DNA of 52,636 nucleotides, from assembly GCA_012520035.1 (NCBI GenBank), contig JAAYOY010000156.1:1-52636 (forward strand), written 5' to 3'. The position numbers and the translations under genes were made by a program. Positions 1-9,120 of the stretch are shown piece after piece. The stretch is from Bacillota bacterium (lineage in GTDB: Bacteria; Bacillota; Dethiobacteria; DTU022; UBA8154). Under the pieces are notes generated by a model. That model ran no database searches, had not been told where the DNA came from, and saw only the letters and a list, made by a program, of their open reading frames with translations. Each line of letters begins with the position of its first letter. Position 1 is the first letter of the stretch.

Positions 1-112
1 GGCAAGCCGGGGGACGGTTCTTGTTCTTGCCTTTTTTCTATTCTATTCTAGCCAAGGACGGTTCTTGCTCAGGGCAAGCCCGGGGACGGTTCTTGTTCTT
101 GCTCTTGTTCTT
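1..112. repeat. GGGACGGTTCT-core hairpin repeats, CAAG-stem variant
   Basis: Two or three adjacent copies of the dispersed repeat share the core GGGGACGGTTCTTG. In the first copy the core is flanked by GGCAAG on the left and CTTGCC on the right, so the unit can fold into a hairpin. The second (about 54-71) lacks a clear left arm, and the third (about 82-105) is followed by extra CTTGTTCTTG units. The stem differs from the GCGACAG/CTGTCGC stem used elsewhere in the window while the core is the same. From 113 to 420 I see only AT-rich DNA with no supported gene. Confidence 0.7.
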
Positions 113-420
113 AATTTTTTTATCCTGCTTACTCGGGATTCAGTTAATCTTCCCAAAAGCTCCCCTGTTGTCCACCGGCGGGTTCGTAATATAATGAAAA
201 TATCCCTTCTATGCTTTAGAACTTTAGAGCATCTATAACAATACCTGCCTTAACAGGATTATTATGTATATATATTTACTTAATTCCAGTAAATATGTAT
301 CATTATCCATTATTTAATTTTTATATCGATCTTGAAATAGTGCTCTACCCTTTTGTATTTGTTGAATCACTCCATTTGGCCACTTTTATCCATATACTAC
401 AAATTACTACTATATTTTGA

Positions 421-444
421 CAGGCAAGTCAAGAACCGTCCCCT
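421..444. repeat. GGGACGGTTCT-core repeat, inverse orientation
   Basis: A single short copy reads GGCAAGTCAAGAACCGTCCCC on the plus strand at about 423-443. It abuts the recR stop codon and so forms the immediate 3' flank of that gene. Confidence 0.6.
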
Positions 445-1039
445 ACATCTCCCTTCTGCTCTCCAGAGCGCGGGTCATTGTCAATTCATCGGCATATTCC
501 AGATCCCCGCCCACCGGAAGCCCAAAACCGATGCGTGTTACTCTGACCCCCAGAGGCTTTGCAGCCCCGGCGATATAATATGCCGTGGCATCGCCTTCGA
601 CGTTGGGATTGGTGGCGATAACGACCTCTTCGATCTTTTTATCCTTTATAAGCTGCAGGAGCTGCGGAATCATTAGTTCGTCGGGGCCGATCCCCTCCAC
701 CGGGGAGAGAGCCCCGTGAAGGATAAAATACCTGCCTTTGAACTGCCCCGTTTTTTCAATAACCATCATATCCCGCGGTTCCTGTACCACACAGAGCAAA
801 GCTTTATCGCGACGCTCATCCCTGCAGACAGGGCAGAGCTCATCTTCAGTAAGATTTCGGCAGCGGGTACAATACCTTACCCGCTTCTTGGCTTCCACTA
901 AAGCACGGGCCATCTCCTGCACTTCTTCATTTTTCATCGTTAGAACAAAAAAAGTCAGGCGCAGAGCCGTTTTGGGCCCAATGCCGGGCAGGCGTCGAAA
1001 TACTTCAACCAATCTTGTAATTGAGGGGGAAAAAAGCAT
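443..1039 (-). CDS. recR: Recombination mediator protein RecR
   Basis: RecR works with RecO and RecF to load RecA at gapped DNA. The 198-residue protein has the family layout: an N-terminal helix-hairpin-helix (LPGIGPKTALRL), a four-cysteine zinc finger (C57, C60, C69, C72), then a Toprim domain starting at CVVQEPRD. I chose the ATG at 1039, which gives MLFSPSITRL; a TTG at 1051 would add four residues but has no spacing from the GGAAGG in front of it. It is the last gene of dnaX-ybaB-recR, 33 bases after ybaB, an arrangement common in Firmicutes and many other bacteria. Confidence 0.95.
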   Translation of the reverse strand: MLFSPSITRLVEVFRRLPGIGPKTALRLTFFVLTMKNEEVQEMARALVEAKKRVRYCTRCRNLTEDELCPVCRDERRDKALLCVVQEPRDMMVIEKTGQFKGRYFILHGALSPVEGIGPDELMIPQLLQLIKDKKIEEVVIATNPNVEGDATAYYIAGAAKPLGVRVTRIGFGLPVGGDLEYADELTMTRALESRREM

Positions 1040-1072
1040 ATATGTTACCAACCTTCCCGAAATATGGCCGGT

Positions 1073-1393
1073 TTAGAATAAATCTTTTGGCAGGCCCGGT
1101 ATACCGGCGATTTTCTGCATTTCTGAGCTGACCATTTTATCGGCCTGGCGAAGAGCTTCATTAACCGCGCTGATCACAAGATCCTGGATCATCTCCGCCT
1201 CTTCGTCCTTGAGAATCTCGGGATCAATCTGCAGCTCAACCAGTTCCTTGGAACCGCTGACCACAGCGCGCACCGCTCCACCCCCGCTGGTAGACTCTAC
1301 AGTGCGTTTAGCAAGGTCTTCCTGCAGCTTTAACATTTCTGCCTGAACCTTTTGCATCTGTTTGAGCATCTTACCCATTTTACCGTTTGCCAT
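1073..1393 (-). CDS. ybaB: YbaB/EbfC family nucleoid-associated protein
   Basis: A 106-residue DNA-binding protein of the YbaB/EbfC family, whose members form dimers that bind DNA and associate with the nucleoid. The N-terminal helix (MGKMLKQMQKVQAEMLKLQE) and the later motif MIQDLVISAVNEA are typical, and the length is normal. It lies 30 bases downstream of dnaX and upstream of recR, the usual operon order. The biological role of the family remains only partly known. Confidence 0.93.
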   Translation of the reverse strand: MANGKMGKMLKQMQKVQAEMLKLQEDLAKRTVESTSGGGAVRAVVSGSKELVELQIDPEILKDEEAEMIQDLVISAVNEALRQADKMVSSEMQKIAGIPGLPKDLF

Positions 1394-1423
1394 TTTTTCT
1401 ATCTCCTTTCATCACCGATATTC

Positions 1424-3589
1424 TTATTCATCCGTTTCTTCGGTTACGGAATCAATACTAAAAGACCAGAATTCGCGGGATTTTAGTTCATTGCTGCCGG
1501 CTTCGATAAGTTTGCCATCAAAAAGCTCGAGCATCTCCCGAATAAAATAATCGTTATCCCCGCTTATCTGGGTGCCCCCGGCACCGTAACCCGCGCCGCT
1601 CTCATTCAACGGGTTATGCTTATAACCGGAGCGAAGAGAGTGGCGATTGGTTATTTTCCCTTTAGTTTTCTCCTTTTTGTTTATTTCTTGTTCGCTTTCT
1701 TCCAGAGAGCTTTTACCCTGTGCATTTTTTCCTGCTGTGCTTTTCTCTGCATTTACTTCTCGTGTAATTTCTTCACGTGGATTTTCTTCACGCGTATTTT
1801 CTTCTTGCGAACCAAACCAGTTGCCAGTTTCTTCAGGTTTCTCCTGCAAAATAACCCTCAAATCCACGGCATAACCGAGCAGGTATTTCAGCAAAGATTC
1901 TATATATTTTTTATTCCTGGTTGATTCTATTCTCCCTTTATGAAAGCTGTATCCCTGAGGCAAACAAATGGTAAATACGCCCTTTTTGCAGGAAAAAGGG
2001 CGGCCGTCCTGCAGCAGGGCATAAATATTATGCTTACGCTGTTTTTTTATCTCCGGCAGCAACTTATTATGCCATATTTCCCTCAGCTGTTCCAGATCAA
2101 CTTCCCGCTCCGGTTCCCGTTCCGCTTCTCGTTCCGGTTCCTCAAATCCCACTTTACCGGAGCTACCCGCAGGAGAATGAGTCTCCCCTTCTAAGAGACC
2201 CGGGTCCCCTTCCGGAGCTGCTGCCTTCCCCAGACCTGAAGCTGTTTCCTCTCCTGCCGGTGCTTTTCCGTCTGCCGGCGGCAGTATTTCACCGGGGACA
2301 GAATCGTCAACTGCAGCGGCAGCCCTTTCGGGCCCGGCAGCCGGCTTTTCTTTCCCGGAAGCCTGGCTTTTAGCCCCGGTTCCAGCATTTAACCCTTCCA
2401 GACCAGCTGATTGGAGTTTCTCTTCCAGCTCTTCCAGGCGGCTTAGAAGCGCCTCCGGAGAAAGATAATCGCGAAAGCGATAGACCCGCACCAGACGCAA
2501 AAAAGCCAGTTCCAGGAGAAACGAGGGTTGTGAAGAATTCCTGAGCTTGCCGCTGAGGCCCTGCAGGATCTCAAGCATTTCCAGTAATACGAGGTCGTTA
2601 AATTTATCCTTATGCCTGAGCAGGTAGGGCTTTAAGCCGGGTACATCCTGAAGGGTCTTTTCTTCATCGCTGCCGGACTGAAGCAGAACCAGCCGGCGCA
2701 GGTACAGGGTCATCTCCTGCAAAAAGCGCTGCAAATCCTTCCCCTTGCTCACCACCTCATTGATAGCGGCCAGCCCCGAAAGGTTATCCCCTTCCACTAT
2801 CGCCTGTAACAAATTGTAGATTGCCTCCGGCGCGGTAAGGCCGAGAATCTCCAGCGCTTCGCTGTAGCTAACCTTTTCACCGCCATAAGCCCTGCACTGT
2901 TCCAGAAGGCCAAGCGCATCCCGCATCGATCCCTCTGCCTGACGCGCCAGAAGATAGAGGGTTTCCTCCTCTACAGAAAAATTCATCCCACGGGCAACCT
3001 CCTGGAGGCGACCCACAACCTGCTTCCCTTCCAGCAGGTGAAAGTCAAAACGCTGGCAGCGTGAAACGACCGTCAGCGGAAGTTTGTATACTTCGGTAGT
3101 GGCCAGGATGAAAACCACCCCCGGAGGCGGCTCTTCGAGGATCTTGAGCAGGGCGTTAAACGCCTCATTGGTGAGCATGTGCACTTCGTCTATGATATAA
3201 ACCTTGAACCTGTTCTGCGCCGCAGCATAACGGGCCTTGTCCCGCAAATCGCGAATCTCGTCTATCCCGCGGTTGGAGGCGGCATCGATCTCCAGCACAT
3301 CCATATTGCGTCCGTCCATAACCTCCTGGCAGGAACGGCATCTGCCGCAGGGTTCCGGGTTAATCCCCTCCAGGCAGTTGAGAGCCTTGGCCAGCAGTTT
3401 GGCCATTGTTGTTTTCCCGGTACCTCTGAGGCCGCAAAAAAGGTAGGCATGAGCTACACGCCCCGCTGCAAGGGCGTTCTGTAGCGTACGGACAACATGT
3501 TCCTGCCCCACAACTTCGGAGAAGAACTGCGGCCGCCAGCTGCGGTACAGGGCTCTGTATGGCTTATTTTCAGGGCTCCGGGTTGACAA
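1424..3589 (-). CDS. dnaX: DNA polymerase III subunit gamma/tau
   Basis: The clamp-loader ATPase of the replicative polymerase. Visible features are the AAA+ Walker A GLRGTGKT (about 53-60), a zinc-binding cysteine cluster (CLEG...CGRCRSC, about 72-87), the DEVHML Walker B and the SRCQRFDF sensor region. The first 370 residues are conserved. Residues about 390-490 and 600-660 are low-complexity and rich in Glu, Lys and Ala, with repeated (E)REP/REEN units, followed by a tau-like C-terminal region. At 721 residues it is longer than many homologues because of these linkers. The likely start is TTG at 3589 with GAGGGG about nine bases ahead. I saw no obvious programmed frameshift site, so I call one product. 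Confidence 0.95.
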   Translation of the reverse strand: MSTRSPENKPYRALYRSWRPQFFSEVVGQEHVVRTLQNALAAGRVAHAYLFCGLRGTGKTTMAKLLAKALNCLEGINPEPCGRCRSCQEVMDGRNMDVLEIDAASNRGIDEIRDLRDKARYAAAQNRFKVYIIDEVHMLTNEAFNALLKILEEPPPGVVFILATTEVYKLPLTVVSRCQRFDFHLLEGKQVVGRLQEVARGMNFSVEEETLYLLARQAEGSMRDALGLLEQCRAYGGEKVSYSEALEILGLTAPEAIYNLLQAIVEGDNLSGLAAINEVVSKGKDLQRFLQEMTLYLRRLVLLQSGSDEEKTLQDVPGLKPYLLRHKDKFNDLVLLEMLEILQGLSGKLRNSSQPSFLLELAFLRLVRVYRFRDYLSPEALLSRLEELEEKLQSAGLEGLNAGTGAKSQASGKEKPAAGPERAAAAVDDSVPGEILPPADGKAPAGEETASGLGKAAAPEGDPGLLEGETHSPAGSSGKVGFEEPEREAEREPEREVDLEQLREIWHNKLLPEIKKQRKHNIYALLQDGRPFSCKKGVFTICLPQGYSFHKGRIESTRNKKYIESLLKYLLGYAVDLRVILQEKPEETGNWFGSQEENTREENPREEITREVNAEKSTAGKNAQGKSSLEESEQEINKKEKTKGKITNRHSLRSGYKHNPLNESGAGYGAGGTQISGDNDYFIREMLELFDGKLIEAGSNELKSREFWSFSIDSVTEETDE

Positions 3590-3714
3590 TGAAAATTACC
3601 CCTCTATACTCTATAATGACCTTACCCTAACCTTGCCGGATAATGCGCCCGTCCGAAACGATTACCGGTTGCCTTCCTGGCAGGCTGTCTTCTCGTGGAT
3701 CCGGTCTTTATCCT

Positions 3715-3766
3715 AAAAAACCGCCAGCGACACAGAAGGGCGCCTGCCCCGGCTTGGCGGTTTTTT
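3715..3766 (-). terminator. Rho-independent terminator between SRP RNA and dnaX
   Basis: AAAAAACCGCCA pairs perfectly with TGGCGGTTTTTT across a GC-rich loop, giving a stem with T tracts on either strand. On the minus strand it follows the SRP RNA and precedes dnaX, so it would end the RNA transcript. The flanking stretches 3590-3714 and 3767-3962 hold no gene; the latter has a short GGAACCA duplication near 3836. Confidence 0.7.
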
Positions 3767-3962
3767 CAAACAGCAATGTTTAATGTTAATGATATAAAGA
3801 ACATTTACTTATTATATATGTATTCGTGTATCCAGGAACCAGGAACCAGAAATCTATATTCTGTTCATCATATAATATATCATAATAATCGGCCTTTGTA
3901 GCTGAAGCGAATTTCTGAAGTGTTCTGGCTCCCGGCTTCTGACTAAGTGATTTAATATTAAT

Positions 3963-4232
3963 GGTCGTGCACCTACCTTTGACCCCGCCCCCCAGGCGTA
4001 ACTCCGGCAGTTTGCTCAGCCCCAGCGCCCCTGTGGCACCCACAAGTCACCACTTACCGCTGCTTCCTCCCGGACCTGACGGGGTTTATGGGCTTATGCC
4101 GCACAGGACCAAGGCTTCTTCACCACTTACCGGAGGCAGACCCTGCAAAGCTAAGGGCCGGGGGTAGGAGTTCAATCCTGCTTTAGCGGGTTGCAGGTTC
4201 AGGGCACCGCTACCTCCCCATCTAGCACGACC
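3963..4232 (-). ncRNA. ffs: Signal recognition particle RNA, large Firmicutes type
   Basis: The RNA scaffold of the signal recognition particle. On the minus strand the 5' end GGTCGTGC pairs with the 3' end GCACGACC, giving a closed molecule of about 270 nt, close to the Bacillus scRNA. The Alu-like region GGGGAGGTAGCGGTGCCCTG follows the 5' end, and the conserved helix 8 segment GTCAGGTCCGGGAGGAAGCA, which binds Ffh, is present. Its position just upstream of dnaX is the same as in Bacillus subtilis. Confidence 0.96.
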
Positions 4233-4267
4233 AAATTTATTGGCACATACATATTAAGAGAAAAAAA

Positions 4268-4360
4268 TGGCGGAGAGAGAGGGATTCGAACCCTCGAGAC
4301 GGTGTTCGCCGTCTACTCGCTTTCCAGGCGAGCGCCTTCGTCCAACTCAGCCATCTCTCC
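4268..4360 (-). tRNA. tRNA-Ser(GGA)
   Basis: A class II tRNA with a long variable arm. The acceptor stem GGAGAGA/TCTCTCC, discriminator G and encoded CCA are present, and the anticodon loop CTGGAAA gives GGA. It lies 35 bases upstream of the SRP RNA on the same strand and could share its transcript. Confidence 0.96.
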
Positions 4361-4383
4361 GCAGGACTCATTTGCAATATTTA

Positions 4384-4413
4384 ATTATACTACAAACTAC
4401 TTCTTTATTTTAA
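4384..4413 (-). promoter_or_regulatory. Possible sigma-A promoter for tRNA-Ser(GGA) and SRP RNA
   Basis: A perfect TATAAT -10 (4384-4389) sits about 24 bases upstream of the tRNA 5' end, with TTAAAA 18 bases further upstream as a weak -35. From 4414 to the purL stop codon I see no gene and no clear hairpin. Confidence 0.4.
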
Positions 4414-4705
4414 CCCAAACCGGTTCTTTTTGCAAGGCTCCAGAAAATCAGGTGTGTTTAATCTGTGATAATGTCACCCCGAAATATTTCTGGGAAAATT
4501 TCATCTTTGATAAAGTCAAAGGATGATCTTATCAATGGCACAGAATGTACGAAACAGGCTTATGTTGCCTGCTGTCACCTAACAGAAAAATGCCAATTTG
4601 CAAGCCTGCATGGATTTGGTCCTGAGCTACGTCGGTGTTAAGTGCAGCGCCTATCCCTTTTTCATTATAATTTTTATTATAAAACGTATCAAGAAACAGA
4701 AATTC

Positions 4706-7700
4706 CTACCGGAAATAATTAATCCCGGCCTCAAAGATGCGCTGGTCTTTTTCCCCGGGGACATTTACGGCAACATAGCGCCCGATTCTTTCGGAATGGG
4801 CCATTTTGCCCAGCACCCGTCCGTCCGGGCTGGTAATGCCCTCTACCGCCTCATCCGACCCGTTGGGGTTAAAGTGTATGTCGTTGCTCGGCTTTCCGTC
4901 GAAATCAACATACTGGGTGCAGATCTGCCCGTTCCGGATTAGTTTTTTTATCAATACATCAGGTGCCACAAACCTTCCCTCACCGTGGGAAACGGCCAGG
5001 GTATGGACCGCCCCGGCTTCTACGTTGTTGAACCAGGGGGAAAGGGTGGAGACCACTTTTGTGCGTACCTGGCGGGAAACGTGGCGACCGATGCGGTTAA
5101 ACGTAAGGGTAGGGCTATCCGGCGTCCTCTCGACTATTTCCCCGTAAGGGACCAGGCCAAGTTTGATCAGTGCATGAAACCCGTTGCAGATGCCCAGCAT
5201 CAGCCCGTCCCGCTCCTTAAGGAGTTTCATCACGGCTTCGCTGATCAGGGGGTTTCTGAACATGACGGCGATAAATTTTCCTGAGCCGTCCGGCTCATCG
5301 CCGGCGCTAAACCCGCCGGGAATCGCAACGATCTGTGCTTTCCCAATTCTCCTGGCCATTTCACGAATGGATTCGTCCACATCCGCCGGGGTAAGATTTT
5401 TTATTACCAGCGTCTCCACTTCTCCGCCTGCCCTTTGAAAAGCCCTGGCCAGATCATACTCGCAGTTTGTCCCCGGAAATACGGGTATAAACACCAGCGG
5501 TCTGGCCTTCTTGATTTTTGGCCTGTGCGTGTTTCTTACCGTATAAGCTATTTCCCGGGGCTCTCCCGGAAGGGATGCCGTCCTGGTTGGGAAGATCTCC
5601 GACAGGGGTTCTTCCCAGGCTGAATATGCTTCGTCAAGCCCGATCTCGGTACCATGCAGCGTGATTGCCGGTTTTTCAACGGTGTAACCGAGCAGGCGGT
5701 AATCGACATCGCCGAAAGTTTCCTCCAGATCCACTTGCCCATCCAGCTCTAAAATGAGGGAGCCGTAGTCGGCACGAAAGAGGGCAACCAGGCCGTCCTC
5801 TCCAACGGAAGAGGTAAAGCTCATTCCGATCCGGTTGCCGAAAGCCATCCTGGAAACCGCCGCCGCCAGCCCCCCGATCCTTACGCTGCAGGAAGATAGC
5901 ACTGCCCCCGAGTTTATCAGTTCAGTTACTTTAGCGAAACTGCGCCCCAGCTTGTAAAAATCGGGCATGGCTTTTTCATCCCTGGTTACGGGAAGCAGCA
6001 CCACCTTGCTTCCCAGACTTTTGAATTCCCCCGATACGACACGTTCCGCGTCAACCACGCCCACCGCAAAAGCAACTAGTGTGGGCGGCACGTGCAGGTC
6101 CATGAAAGTGCCCGACATGCTGTCCTTCCCGCCGATAGCCGGGATGCCCAGCTTCTTCTGGGCATAAAATGCTCCCAGCAGGGCGCTGAAGGGTTTGCCC
6201 CACCTGGAAGGATCCTGGCCCAGTTTTTCAAAATATTCCTGAAGGGTAAGGCGCAGACTGCGGTAATCCGCTCCAAGTGCCACCGCTTTGGTCACAGCTT
6301 CTATGACGGCATAGAGTGCGCCGTGGAAGGGACTCCAGCTGGCCAGCGCAGGATTGTAACCGAAGGTCATGATTGTGGCTGTACGGGTATCGCCGGAGAG
6401 AACCGGCAACTTGGCAACCATCCCTTCGGCCGGCGTCGCCTGGTACTTCCCTCCCAGGGGCAGCAGCACTGTCGAGGCGCCGACAGTGCTGTCAAATCTT
6501 TCAACCAGCCCTATCTGGCTGCAAACGTTTAGATCTTTTAGATTTGCCAGCCACGCTTCTTTTAAATCGGGAAGCCGCTTTTCTATCGCATTGGGAAGAG
6601 TATCGAAATAGTTTTCATCTTCAACCGGTGAAGCTGCCGCAACCCTTGTTTTTTGCTTGACCCCGCTGGTATCCAGGAAATCTCTGGAAATATCCACGAT
6701 GGGCTTGCCTCGCCAGGACATCTTTAGCCTGCGCTCGGCGATCACCCTGGCAATGGGGGTTGCTTCCAGGTTTTCTCTGGCTGCAGCGCTGGTAAAAGCC
6801 TCCAGGTTCCCGGGCGCCACTACTACAGCCATTCTTTCCTGGGATTCGGAGATGGCCAGTTCCGTACCGTCCAGGCCTGCATATTTTTTAGGGACAGCAT
6901 CCAGGTTAATATCCAGGCCGGCAGCCAGTTCGCCAACAGCTACCGAAACGCCGCCGGCACCGAAGTCGTTACATTTTTTTATCATCCTGCTAACCGCAGG
7001 GTTCCTAAAGAGCCTCTGAAGATTTCTCTCTGTTGGGGCATTACCCTTTTGCACTTCGGCCCCACAGGTAAAGAGCGAATCAACCGTATGTTCCTTGGAA
7101 GACCCGGTAGCGCCCCCGCAGCCGTCACGGCCGGTTCTCCCGCCCACCAGCAGAACCAGATCCCCCGGGGCCGGTTTTTCCCGCACAACATTATCTCTGG
7201 GGGCAGCGCCAATTACGGCACCGAGCTCCATTCTCTTGGCCAAAAACCCCTGGTCATAGATCTCCGTAACCTGCCCGGTTGGCAGGCCGATTTGGTTCCC
7301 GTAGGAGCTATACCCGGCCGCCGCCAGGGTAGTAATTTTCCTCTGGGGCAACTTACCGGGAAGGGTATCCTCGACCTTGGCCCTGGGATCTGCGCAACCC
7401 GTCACCCGCATCGCCTGATAAACATAAGATCTGCCGGAGAGCGGGTCCCTAATCGCACCACCCAGGCAGGTGGCCGCACCGCCGAAAGGCTCAATTTCTG
7501 TGGGATGATTATGGGTTTCATTCTTGAACATGACCAGCCATTCTTCGTTTTTACCGTTTATTTCGGCATTAACGACGATACTGCAGGCGTTGATCTCATC
7601 GGACTCGTCCAGATCCTGCAGCAGGCCTTTTTTCCGCAGCTCCTTCATCCCCATCAGCGCAATATCCATCAGGCAGATATCTTTTTCCTGGCTACCATAG

Positions 7701-8494
7701 ACATAGTTCCTGGAGACAAGGTATTCGTCGTATGCTTTCTCAATGGGCTCGCTGTAGCGGCCTTTTTCGATCTTTACATCTTCAATCTTCGTTAAAAAAG
7801 TAGTATGGCGACAGTGATCCGACCAGTAGGTATCGATCACTCTGATCTCCGTTATAGTTGGCTCCCTTTCCTCCTTATTCCTGAAATATTCCTGACAAAA
7901 CACCAGGTCATCAAAGCTCATGGCCAGGCCTAGTTCATTTGAAAAATCCTGCAGTTCAGTCGGGGTCTTCCCGTTGAAGCCCTCAAGAATCTGCACGTCA
8001 TCCGGTACCGCCGTTTCCATCTCCAAACTAGACGGCTTATCCGGGGAGGCTTCCCGGCATTCGATCGGATTGATGCAGTAGCCTTTAACCTTCTCGAATT
8101 CTTCGTCGGTAATATCACCCTTGAGAATTATTACTTTAGCGGATAGTATATCCGGACGTTCTCTCTGGGTAAGAATCTGCACGCACTGGGCTGCTGAATC
8201 GGCGCGCTGGTCAAACTGGCCCGGGAGGTACTCTAAAGCAAACACCCTTTCATCTTCGTTTAACGGAAAAACTTCGTCGTAAACCAGATCTACAGGCGGC
8301 TCGGAAAAGATTATATCCCGCGCCCTGGCATATTCCTCATCCGTAATGCCGGAAATATCGTAGCGGTTCAAAACCCTCACGTCTTCCAGCCCTTTGATTC
8401 CCAGGTACTCTTTGAGTTCTTCATAGAGGCTGCGGGCTTCAATATTGTATCCCTTCCGCTTCTCTACAAATATTCTGCGCACTTTGCTTAACAT
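4706..8494 (-). CDS. purL: Phosphoribosylformylglycinamidine synthase, single-chain
   Basis: Catalyses the ATP- and glutamine-dependent conversion of FGAR to FGAM, step four of purine synthesis. This 1262-residue clostridial form fuses the PurS-like N-terminus, the duplicated ATPase/synthetase halves (FKNETHNHPTEIEPFGGAAT, later GGKDSMSGTF) and a C-terminal glutamine amidotransferase. The last starts near VFIPVFPGTNCEYD, with nucleophile Cys in LGICNGFHAL (about residue 1105) and the His/Glu of AHSERIGRY. I chose ATG 8494 (MLSKVRRIFVEKR), preceded by GGGGGGATTTT. An earlier ATG adds 28 residues of unlikely sequence. No other pur gene is adjacent, so it stands alone here. Confidence 0.95.
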   Translation of the reverse strand: MLSKVRRIFVEKRKGYNIEARSLYEELKEYLGIKGLEDVRVLNRYDISGITDEEYARARDIIFSEPPVDLVYDEVFPLNEDERVFALEYLPGQFDQRADSAAQCVQILTQRERPDILSAKVIILKGDITDEEFEKVKGYCINPIECREASPDKPSSLEMETAVPDDVQILEGFNGKTPTELQDFSNELGLAMSFDDLVFCQEYFRNKEEREPTITEIRVIDTYWSDHCRHTTFLTKIEDVKIEKGRYSEPIEKAYDEYLVSRNYVYGSQEKDICLMDIALMGMKELRKKGLLQDLDESDEINACSIVVNAEINGKNEEWLVMFKNETHNHPTEIEPFGGAATCLGGAIRDPLSGRSYVYQAMRVTGCADPRAKVEDTLPGKLPQRKITTLAAAGYSSYGNQIGLPTGQVTEIYDQGFLAKRMELGAVIGAAPRDNVVREKPAPGDLVLLVGGRTGRDGCGGATGSSKEHTVDSLFTCGAEVQKGNAPTERNLQRLFRNPAVSRMIKKCNDFGAGGVSVAVGELAAGLDINLDAVPKKYAGLDGTELAISESQERMAVVVAPGNLEAFTSAAARENLEATPIARVIAERRLKMSWRGKPIVDISRDFLDTSGVKQKTRVAAASPVEDENYFDTLPNAIEKRLPDLKEAWLANLKDLNVCSQIGLVERFDSTVGASTVLLPLGGKYQATPAEGMVAKLPVLSGDTRTATIMTFGYNPALASWSPFHGALYAVIEAVTKAVALGADYRSLRLTLQEYFEKLGQDPSRWGKPFSALLGAFYAQKKLGIPAIGGKDSMSGTFMDLHVPPTLVAFAVGVVDAERVVSGEFKSLGSKVVLLPVTRDEKAMPDFYKLGRSFAKVTELINSGAVLSSCSVRIGGLAAAVSRMAFGNRIGMSFTSSVGEDGLVALFRADYGSLILELDGQVDLEETFGDVDYRLLGYTVEKPAITLHGTEIGLDEAYSAWEEPLSEIFPTRTASLPGEPREIAYTVRNTHRPKIKKARPLVFIPVFPGTNCEYDLARAFQRAGGEVETLVIKNLTPADVDESIREMARRIGKAQIVAIPGGFSAGDEPDGSGKFIAVMFRNPLISEAVMKLLKERDGLMLGICNGFHALIKLGLVPYGEIVERTPDSPTLTFNRIGRHVSRQVRTKVVSTLSPWFNNVEAGAVHTLAVSHGEGRFVAPDVLIKKLIRNGQICTQYVDFDGKPSNDIHFNPNGSDEAVEGITSPDGRVLGKMAHSERIGRYVAVNVPGEKDQRIFEAGINYFR

Positions 8495-8760
8495 AAAATC
8501 CCCCCATTTAAATACATTGCCAGGCAATATGAATACCGTGATCAAAACATGCCATGAGCACGGTTCCCTCCTCTCCATGAAACGTTCCCATGGCTTAAAA
8601 ATTATGGCCTGCTTGACCTACAGCTTAAGCAGTTAAGATCATTGGAAAAAAACAGGCTTAAGGGCTCGCAACTAATTTACCGAAAGCGTCAGAGTTGTCC
8701 TTTTCCATTAACATTATAACACAGCAGTGTATCGTGTGCGAGAAAAAAGTACGCGACAAG
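8495..8760 (-). promoter_or_regulatory. Upstream region of purL with possible -10
   Basis: A leader of about 220 bases precedes purL. A TATAAT (8713-8718) could be the -10; the -35 at the right distance is poor. The segment between holds partly self-complementary pieces such as TTAACTGCTTAAGC, but I cannot match it to a purine riboswitch and I do not assign one. Confidence 0.3.
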
Positions 8761-8790
8761 TGCGACAGGGGACGGTTCTCCCTGTCGCAT
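8761..8790. repeat. GGGACGGTTCT-core hairpin repeat, CGACAG-stem variant
   Basis: A clean unit: TGCGACAGG, core GGGACGGTTCTC, then CCTGTCGCA. The two arms are perfectly complementary over nine bases. Confidence 0.8.
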
Positions 8791-8925
8791 AATATGTCCA
8801 GTTTATTGCAAACCTTAAAACTGCCTGCATAGGTACTACCTTTTCTTTATATTATCCTACACTTGGAAGTTTGGTAATATGTATCGATACTGTTAACTAG
8901 TGCCTAAAAGATATTTTTTTAATAT

Positions 8926-9120
8926 ATAGCTAAGAAATATAGCTAAGAAAAAATTACGTTAGCCAGCATTCCTTAAAATTGCAAATTTTAGGAACCGTCC
9001 CTAGTGTTGCATCGCACTAGTGTCGCAGCCAGCATTCTTAAAATTGCAACGGCAAGAACCGTCTCTGGCGTAGCACCCCTGGGCGTCGCATGCGACAGTA
9101 AGAACCGTCCCTAGTGTCGC
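8926..9120. repeat. Composite repeat cluster downstream of ecfT
   Basis: Several repeats lie end to end. ATAGCTAAGAAA occurs twice (about 8926-8951). AGCCAGCATTC(C)TTAAAATTGCAA occurs at 8961-8984 and 9027-9049. Three GGGACGGTTCT cores in reverse orientation occur near 8991, 9054 and 9102. The last unit (about 9096-9120) runs into the coding sequence of ecfT. The same last unit, at about 32 bases, recurs in inverse orientation near 18772-18803. Confidence 0.7.

Noticed and set aside
443-1051. TTG start of recR four codons upstream
   Set aside because: The GGAAGG directly abuts the TTG, leaving no spacing, while the ATG at 1039 fits family N-termini.
2191-2388. Alternative frames inside the low-complexity part of dnaX
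   Set aside because: They are shadows of a Pro/Ala/Glu-rich linker with no domain or ribosome binding site.
1424-3589. Programmed frameshift producing separate tau and gamma forms
   Set aside because: No A6-7 slippery run with a suitable downstream hairpin is evident inside dnaX.
8495-8740. Purine or other riboswitch in the purL leader
   Set aside because: The leader has some self-complementary pieces but no recognisable purine aptamer core or terminator with T tract.
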